NCBI RefSeq assembly: GCF_000293805.1
Contig: NZ_AMBZ01000022.1
Span: 1 to 64,000 of the forward strand
Reading direction: 5' to 3'
DNA from: Paenibacillus alvei DSM 29
GTDB lineage: Bacteria > Bacillota > Bacilli > Paenibacillales > Paenibacillaceae
Length of the DNA: 64,000 nucleotides
Below, in pieces: positions 59,721-64,000 of the stretch. Under the pieces are notes generated by a model, which saw nothing but the letters and a program-made list of their open reading frames with translations, had not been told where the DNA came from and made no database searches. How positions within the stretch are numbered: position 1 is the stretch's first letter; the number at the start of each line of letters is the position of its first letter. Position numbers and translations under genes: made by a program.

Positions 59721-60179
59721 CTATTGAATAATCCAATTTATTTCCCCACCAACATCAGCAGTCAATGGTGCTTTAATTTCTTCAACAACTCTTCCATTTT
59801 TACGAATCTGAAATACACCATCTAAATCTTGATCTGCAACGAGCCAGAAGTTCATGTATACTGGTTGATTGAATGGAAGTTTGCAAATCGCCTTAAAATT
59901 AAACTTCACATCGTCTATCACAAGTTCAGATTTGTATCCGAAATTAAACTGCGTGATTGTACTTGTGCTTCCACCACTTCCACCCATCAAATTAATTGCG
60001 GCTTCTGCATCTTTATAGCTAATTAGATCGTTGTACATTTTTTGCTGTCCAGTAATCCAATACTCTTTATCTCCAACCTTATAGACAATCTCAATCATCT
60101 TTCCTGCAACATTGAAGTAGCCACCAAAAACCTCATAGCTTAATTTCATATTGTGTCCTACTAGACTATAGCGAAGCAT
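59721..60179 (-). CDS. Tail protein, C-terminal part (frame split)
   Basis: 152 aa: VGHNMKLSYEVFGGYFNVAG and later KNGRVVEEIKAPLTADVGG. It continues the 52-aa frame 60161-60319 if one A is added to the A4 run at 60208-60211, giving KKNNYYNIQRKQMLRY and a 199-aa protein. No good ribosome site at 60179. Confidence 0.65.
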   Translation of the reverse strand: MLRYSLVGHNMKLSYEVFGGYFNVAGKMIEIVYKVGDKEYWITGQQKMYNDLISYKDAEAAINLMGGSGGSTSTITQFNFGYKSELVIDDVKFNFKAICKLPFNQPVYMNFWLVADQDLDGVFQIRKNGRVVEEIKAPLTADVGGEINWIIQ

Positions 60180-60319
60180 CTGTTTCCGCTGAATGTTATA
60201 GTAGTTATTTTCTTTTTTGTTTGAAAGTCAAACTCAGAAAGATATGTTCCATCAATATATTCTGCAACCCAAATAAAATCTTGTGCTACTGGTGATACTC
60301 TAGGTATTTCATACATCAT
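60161..60319 (-). CDS. Tail protein, N-terminal part (frame split)
   Basis: ATG 60319 after GGGGGAATG. Reads MYEIPRVSPVAQDFIWV and EYIDGTYLSEFDFQTKK, then breaks. See the part at 59721-60179. Confidence 0.6.
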   Translation of the reverse strand: MMYEIPRVSPVAQDFIWVAEYIDGTYLSEFDFQTKKKITTITFSGNRCFAIV

Positions 60320-60357
60320 TTTACATTCCCCCATTGTATTGAAGTTGTGAACAACAA

Positions 60358-60386
60358 AAAGCCCAACCAGAATTAGTTGGGCTTTT
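60358..60386. terminator. Bidirectional terminator
   Basis: AAGCCCAAC / GTTGGGCTT with T5 on the minus strand and T6 on the plus strand. Confidence 0.85.
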
Positions 60387-60399
60387 TTACAATTGTTAA

Positions 60400-60870
60400 T
60401 TAGTTATACTGATAAGCAACACGAGTCAAGAAGTCTACATTCCCTGCTGTAGCAGTTGGTGGAATATTTGCATGTAATGTAACTTGGGCAAAGTTTCTTT
60501 GTGTTGCTGTAGTTGCTACATTTCCATCATTAACATCACCATGAATATAACTTGCAGAAGCGTTACCGCCAGCCTTGATTGCTTTTGTTGTAGTACCACC
60601 GATAGCAGTGAAGTTATTTTCCTGCATAGTGTCAACTTTAACTTCGATCCACTTGTTCAAAACCAATTCACCTGTGTTACCACCAGTAGCATCTTTAGTT
60701 GTAATTGTGCAGTTGAACATGTCTTGTACAGGCGTTGTTCCACCGCGATTGTTCCAGATGAGGAAAGTAGTTGGCTGTGAAACAGTACCAGCATCTACAG
60801 TCTGAACATCCCATCTCGAAATTGGATTAGTATTCGTAATATCGTACCAAGTAACTTTAGGTATTGCCAT
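60400..60870 (-). CDS. Tail-associated structural protein, 156 aa
   Basis: ATG after AAAGGGAGTG. Beta-rich with QPTTFLIWNNRGGTTPVQDM, a layout of small tail or baseplate proteins. Followed by a strong terminator, so it is probably made in high copy. No exact family. Confidence 0.6.
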   Translation of the reverse strand: MAIPKVTWYDITNTNPISRWDVQTVDAGTVSQPTTFLIWNNRGGTTPVQDMFNCTITTKDATGGNTGELVLNKWIEVKVDTMQENNFTAIGGTTTKAIKAGGNASASYIHGDVNDGNVATTATQRNFAQVTLHANIPPTATAGNVDFLTRVAYQYN

Positions 60871-60885
60871 AATAAAACACTCCCT

Positions 60886-62052
60886 TTATATAATAATGTC
60901 AATTTGGATCGTGATGCCTTTTAGCGTGTCATCCACATCTGTTACATTAATGCGGAAGAAATCACCTTCGAGAACTTTGTTGTTTATAATTTTATTATTT
61001 GTACTTTCTTTAGCATTGGGATCAATGTCAAAGCTTGCACAATCACTCCAAGAGTTCCCACTTAAAAAATCTGATTTACTTACCTTCTCTATTAAAGTCT
61101 TTGTTGTCACTGAATTTCCTATTTCTGAGCAGTAAGCATAGACTTTCTCGATTTCACCATCCATTGGGAACTTAATTATCGGTTTCTGTATTCCAAGCTG
61201 AAATTGAGGTAATACAAAGAGAATAGATTTCCTGTTTAGCTTCTGATGCATTTTAGTGAAATCCTCTTTCCTCATCAATCCATTAATCTGATCGTTTACA
61301 ACTGGAATAGATCCACCAGCATAATTATCAATCAAAACCCATGCCTTTGTGATAATCCCATCGTATCGATAAATATCGCCAGTAGATGTAACCATAACCC
61401 TATTACCATTAACAGGGTCTGGATATGTTTTTTCGATATCATCATATGTTGGCACAGGATTGAGATAAAGCATAATCGTTGAGTTGTACGCATCGATTGC
61501 ATTCTCAGTAGCATCAATAGCATCCTTAGTAGCTTCTTCTGCGATCTGAATTGCTCTATTTGTATCCTCTGTTGCTTTCTTTGAAGCAAGAGTCGCATCG
61601 ACCATTTCGTCTCGAACCTTTTGATAGTCTGAAATTTTTTCATCAACATCAATCATCTTCTCGTTTGCTTTTTCGATGATGTCATAGAGCGCTTCTGCTA
61701 CATCACCATTTTGATGGTATATTCGGCTCGATGGATACATAATCAAACCCTTACCAAAATAAGAGACATTAACATTCAACGTTTCTTTAGATGGATGAAA
61801 TTCTATAATGCCTGTGGAATAAATTACAGAAAATTCATCTTCTGCGATACTCTTCTTTGGCAAGCCATCATAGTTAATTTCTTTCATCCCTGCGATCTTA
61901 ACCCTAGCAGTTCTATCAGGAATTTCAGCAAGAACAACTTTATTCTCAATAACCATCAAGTATTCATTCAGCGGAATGAATGGATCATCTACTGTTCCCT
62001 TGCGCCATCTAATATGCATAGGATCTAAATATCCATAATTAGAGTATGGCAT
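60886..62052 (-). CDS. Tail/baseplate protein with central coiled coil
   Basis: 388 aa. N-terminal beta domain, coiled coil at about residues 130-190 (KKATEDTNRAIQIAEEATKD), then a C-terminal domain likely for receptor or fibre binding. ATG 62052 after GGAGGTGA. Holds a perfect 14-base motif copy near its 3' end. Confidence 0.65.
   Translation of the reverse strand: MPYSNYGYLDPMHIRWRKGTVDDPFIPLNEYLMVIENKVVLAEIPDRTARVKIAGMKEINYDGLPKKSIAEDEFSVIYSTGIIEFHPSKETLNVNVSYFGKGLIMYPSSRIYHQNGDVAEALYDIIEKANEKMIDVDEKISDYQKVRDEMVDATLASKKATEDTNRAIQIAEEATKDAIDATENAIDAYNSTIMLYLNPVPTYDDIEKTYPDPVNGNRVMVTSTGDIYRYDGIITKAWVLIDNYAGGSIPVVNDQINGLMRKEDFTKMHQKLNRKSILFVLPQFQLGIQKPIIKFPMDGEIEKVYAYCSEIGNSVTTKTLIEKVSKSDFLSGNSWSDCASFDIDPNAKESTNNKIINNKVLEGDFFRINVTDVDDTLKGITIQIDIII
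61002..61015 (-). repeat. 14-base dispersed motif copy in a tail gene (minus strand)
   Basis: TGCTAAAGAAAGTA on the minus strand, perfect, read as A-K-E-S, 116 bases before the stop. Confidence 0.65.
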
Positions 62053-62071
62053 TCATATCACCTCCTTAAAA

Positions 62072-62527
62072 TCATCCTCCAATAAACACGTTACTGCTAC
62101 TTCCCCCATTGATAGTTGTTCTCGTCTGAGCATGTGTTGTCACTGTTGAACCACTAATAGAAACTGACTTTCCACCAATAAATACATTTTTTCCATTCCC
62201 ACTTGAAACCCTTCCATTTGCACTACTGTGATTTCCTCTTACGTTGAAATAATCGGAATGAGGAATAGAATAAGCATCCTGTTCTCTCGTACTATCTCCT
62301 TGTAGTACTGGATTGGAGCCATTCACGAAAACTCCATTGGAAGTGGCGTTACAAGTGCCATCAATGTCAGCACTGGTAGAGTAGCCATAGTAATAATCAT
62401 ACCCACCAACACAATCACCATCTGAATCTGTGTGATGGCAACTATCCCACCGTTTCCAATCATAAGTGATATGACTTGAAGCAGTACTTCTTGCGATTGA
62501 AGCATTATTTAATGCTACTCCTGCCAT
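62072..62527 (-). CDS. PAAR-like spike-tip protein
   Basis: 151 aa rich in Gly/Ser/Asn. Repeated short strands GVFVNGSNPVLQGD and NVFIGGKSVSISGS are PAAR-like (V-x-V-NG-x-PV-x-x-GD). Such proteins cap the central spike of contractile or long tails. Several His and Cys (CHHTDSDGDC) may hold metal. Confidence 0.55.
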   Translation of the reverse strand: MAGVALNNASIARSTASSHITYDWKRWDSCHHTDSDGDCVGGYDYYYGYSTSADIDGTCNATSNGVFVNGSNPVLQGDSTREQDAYSIPHSDYFNVRGNHSSANGRVSSGNGKNVFIGGKSVSISGSTVTTHAQTRTTINGGSSSNVFIGG

Positions 62528-62558
62528 CCCTTATTCACCAACCTTTAGAAAGTAAAGA

Positions 62559-62583
62559 CCACTAATCACATGATTAGTGGTCT
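62559..62583 (-). terminator. Terminator of the stalk-domain gene
   Basis: GACCACTAAT / ATTAGTGGTC, followed on the minus strand by TTTACTTTC. Confidence 0.65.
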
Positions 62584-62611
62584 AGTATTCTTGACTTATT
62601 TTAATTTATAA

Positions 62612-63403
62612 TTACTTTTTGTAGACAGTGATCTTTCCACCATCGTCGTAATCCATCGTATACAACAACTCATCATTACTGTTGTAATAATATCCAACAC
62701 CAATGTTTTCATTGTTTTTCGATGTGAAGATTAAATAACTTTCTCCGTAACCTAAATCTTTTAAATAACACTTAAACCATCCTTGCTGTTTACCATCTTT
62801 AAAAGACCCTGTGCTACCATCTTTAGTGTAAGGTTCTACATAGACGCTACCATCGTTGTTGTATATTTTACCATTCCCATTAGGGATAAACTTTTCTCCC
62901 TTTAGAGTGCCATCACCTTTATAAATGTGAACTGGACTAATTCTAGTTTCCCCTATAGTGTTTCCCTCGATAATAAGATCACTTCCATTCGCATGCTTTT
63001 TGTTAATAGTTAGTCCTGTACCCTGCTTACTAACGTAATTTGCTGGAACATAAGTGACTCCACTCTCAACAATCGCTGGATCGGCTGTTTGCTTAACTCC
63101 ATTGATCGTTACTGAACGTTCTCCTGACTTAAAACTAATAGTAAGATCATTACGTTTACCAGTAGTTTCTTTAGTTTTTGCGTCATATGAGATTTCAAGA
63201 GAAAGAGCAGAGAAAATGTCTCTAAACGGTACATATGTTCTTCCATCTCTTACAAACCCCGATATTTCCTTTAGTTTTTCACCAGCAACAAAAACTGTTA
63301 CTTTAGTATCTGTGCTTTTAGCAAATGATTGACCTGATGCAACTGTCATCGAACCGAAAATTGACATCGTTGCTATTGCTAAAATAAGTATTTTTCTTCT
63401 CAT
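62612..63403 (-). CDS. Secreted copper-amine-oxidase-N (stalk) domain protein with MORN-like end
   Basis: 263 aa from ATG 63403 (AAGGGGGAATTGAGG upstream). Signal peptide about residues 1-28. Cu_amine_oxidN1-like domain: GRTYVPFRDIFSALSLEISY and GVTYVPANYVSK. The C-terminal half has MORN-like hairpins (GKIYNNDGSVYVEPY, YNSNDELLYTMDYDDGGK). These domains are frequent in Paenibacillus and relatives. It has its own promoter and terminator, so it looks like a moron expressed from the prophage. Confidence 0.7.
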   Translation of the reverse strand: MRRKILILAIATMSIFGSMTVASGQSFAKSTDTKVTVFVAGEKLKEISGFVRDGRTYVPFRDIFSALSLEISYDAKTKETTGKRNDLTISFKSGERSVTINGVKQTADPAIVESGVTYVPANYVSKQGTGLTINKKHANGSDLIIEGNTIGETRISPVHIYKGDGTLKGEKFIPNGNGKIYNNDGSVYVEPYTKDGSTGSFKDGKQQGWFKCYLKDLGYGESYLIFTSKNNENIGVGYYYNSNDELLYTMDYDDGGKITVYKK

Positions 63404-63435
63404 CCTCAATTCCCCCTTATGTTATGCATGTACTT

Positions 63436-63464
63436 ATTTTACCACGCGAGGGAATTGAGAACAA
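63436..63464 (-). promoter_or_regulatory. Own promoter of the stalk-domain gene
   Basis: On the minus strand: TTGTTC, 17 bases, TAAAAT with TGG extension, the same -10 form as the RRNPP operon promoter. Confidence 0.65.
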
Positions 63465-63475
63465 TGAATAATTTG

Positions 63476-64000
63476 TTAATTCAGGTCAATTCTTGTACTA
63501 CTGATTTTAATTCCGCTAGGTGTCATTGTAATAGTAGATGATCCACAAACAAATGTTATTTTCATGTCAGATTCAACCTTTACTTCGCCACCAACAGTAT
63601 AAACTTTCACAGCATCGGTCTGAGAAAAACTTAAATCAACAGCTCTGATATTACCTAAGTCATTAGTGTATCGGAAAAATAATCCAGTATTATCTTTCTT
63701 TATTGTACCTATATTCCCACCAACGCCATTACCTTGACCAAAAACCATCTCAGGATAACTATCGCCATTTCCTCTTCTTAAATGTAACATAAACTTTGTT
63801 ATATCGCTTTTTGAAGAGTTGCCAGTATTCAGCTTTATGAAATTATTTCTGATATAAACATAGTCTTGGGACACACCATTTTTTTCAACAGTCTTCAAGC
63901 TATTGACCATAAGATCAGAAATGTATCCATCAGTTTCTTCATCGAGAATCAATTCGCCATCCATATCAGGCTCAATAATCAGCTTTCTCGCTCGAAGTGT
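63476..64000 (-). CDS. Tail protein, C-terminal part (cut by window edge)
   Basis: The frame is open through 64000, so only the C-terminal 174 residues are seen. Beta-rich, ending with FVCGSSTITMTPSGIKIS, a closing segment common in phage tail and baseplate proteins. An internal ATG at 63964 is not a likely start. Confidence 0.65.
   Translation of the reverse strand, partial: TLRARKLIIEPDMDGELILDEETDGYISDLMVNSLKTVEKNGVSQDYVYIRNNFIKLNTGNSSKSDITKFMLHLRRGNGDSYPEMVFGQGNGVGGNIGTIKKDNTGLFFRYTNDLGNIRAVDLSFSQTDAVKVYTVGGEVKVESDMKITFVCGSSTITMTPSGIKISSTRIDLN

Noticed and set aside
1-64000. tRNA genes, CRISPR arrays, insertion sequences, introns or inteins
   Set aside because: None recognised by reading; nrdE and nrdF, frequent intron or intein hosts in related phages, are uninterrupted.

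Overview
The window is 64 kb of a large, modular temperate-type phage or prophage of a Gram-positive spore-former. The replication order (DnaB-type helicase, primase, 3D-domain protein, RecJ, class Ib ribonucleotide reductase with a thioredoxin, later DNA ligase, dUTPase and DnaE-type polymerase) recalls the Bacillus SPbeta group. A copper-amine-oxidase-N ('stalk') domain protein and a Spo0E-like gene point to a Paenibacillus/Brevibacillus-like host. The host assignment is inference. No integrase, attachment site, tRNA, CRISPR array or insertion sequence was recognised.

Layout. Positions 1-44,800 are a dense plus-strand early/middle region: replication core (5-5,295), aerobic and anaerobic ribonucleotide reduction (5,295-11,470), a deoxyribosyltransferase, a PemK/MazF-like protein, a PcfJ-like protein, a NAD+ salvage set (NadV, NMN adenylyltransferase, Nudix; 15,078-17,607), then many small genes mixed with ligase, dUTPase, a prohibitin-like protein, HD hydrolase, RNase H, thymidine kinase, a full DnaE polymerase, RusA resolvase and a ribbon-helix-helix regulator. 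Positions 44,877-48,400 form a switch region: a minus-strand gene of unknown function, a divergently placed HTH-TPR (RRNPP-type) regulator overlapping a 36-residue exported propeptide gene, a Spo0E-like gene, a structured non-coding stretch and two small genes. Positions 48,282-64,000 are minus-strand late genes: tail/receptor-binding proteins (63,964 down to 52,868), a small structural-like protein, then holin-like proteins, an amidase endolysin and small lysis-cassette genes, plus two exported 'moron'-like genes with their own signals.

Three things stand out. (1) The regulator-peptide pair at 45,746-47,133 has the architecture of an arbitrium/PlcR-PapR-type communication system, with a peptide tail unlike the known RGA-type arbitrium peptides as I recall them; it sits next to a Spo0E-like phosphatase gene and between the early and late arms. 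(2) A directional 14-base motif, consensus TGCYAAAGAAAGTA, recurs about 21 times, always oriented with local transcription, at gene borders, inside sigma-A promoter spacers and at start codons. It resembles in behaviour the stoperators of mycobacteriophage L5 or the SPBRE repeats of SPbeta. (3) Seven genes (recJ, nrdD, a nucleotidyltransferase, a YqeY-like gene, dnaE, two tail genes) are broken or lose their start by exactly one A in an A-run of the coding strand; each becomes one normal-length frame if a single A is added or removed, so the sequence either contains systematic indels or uses slippage.
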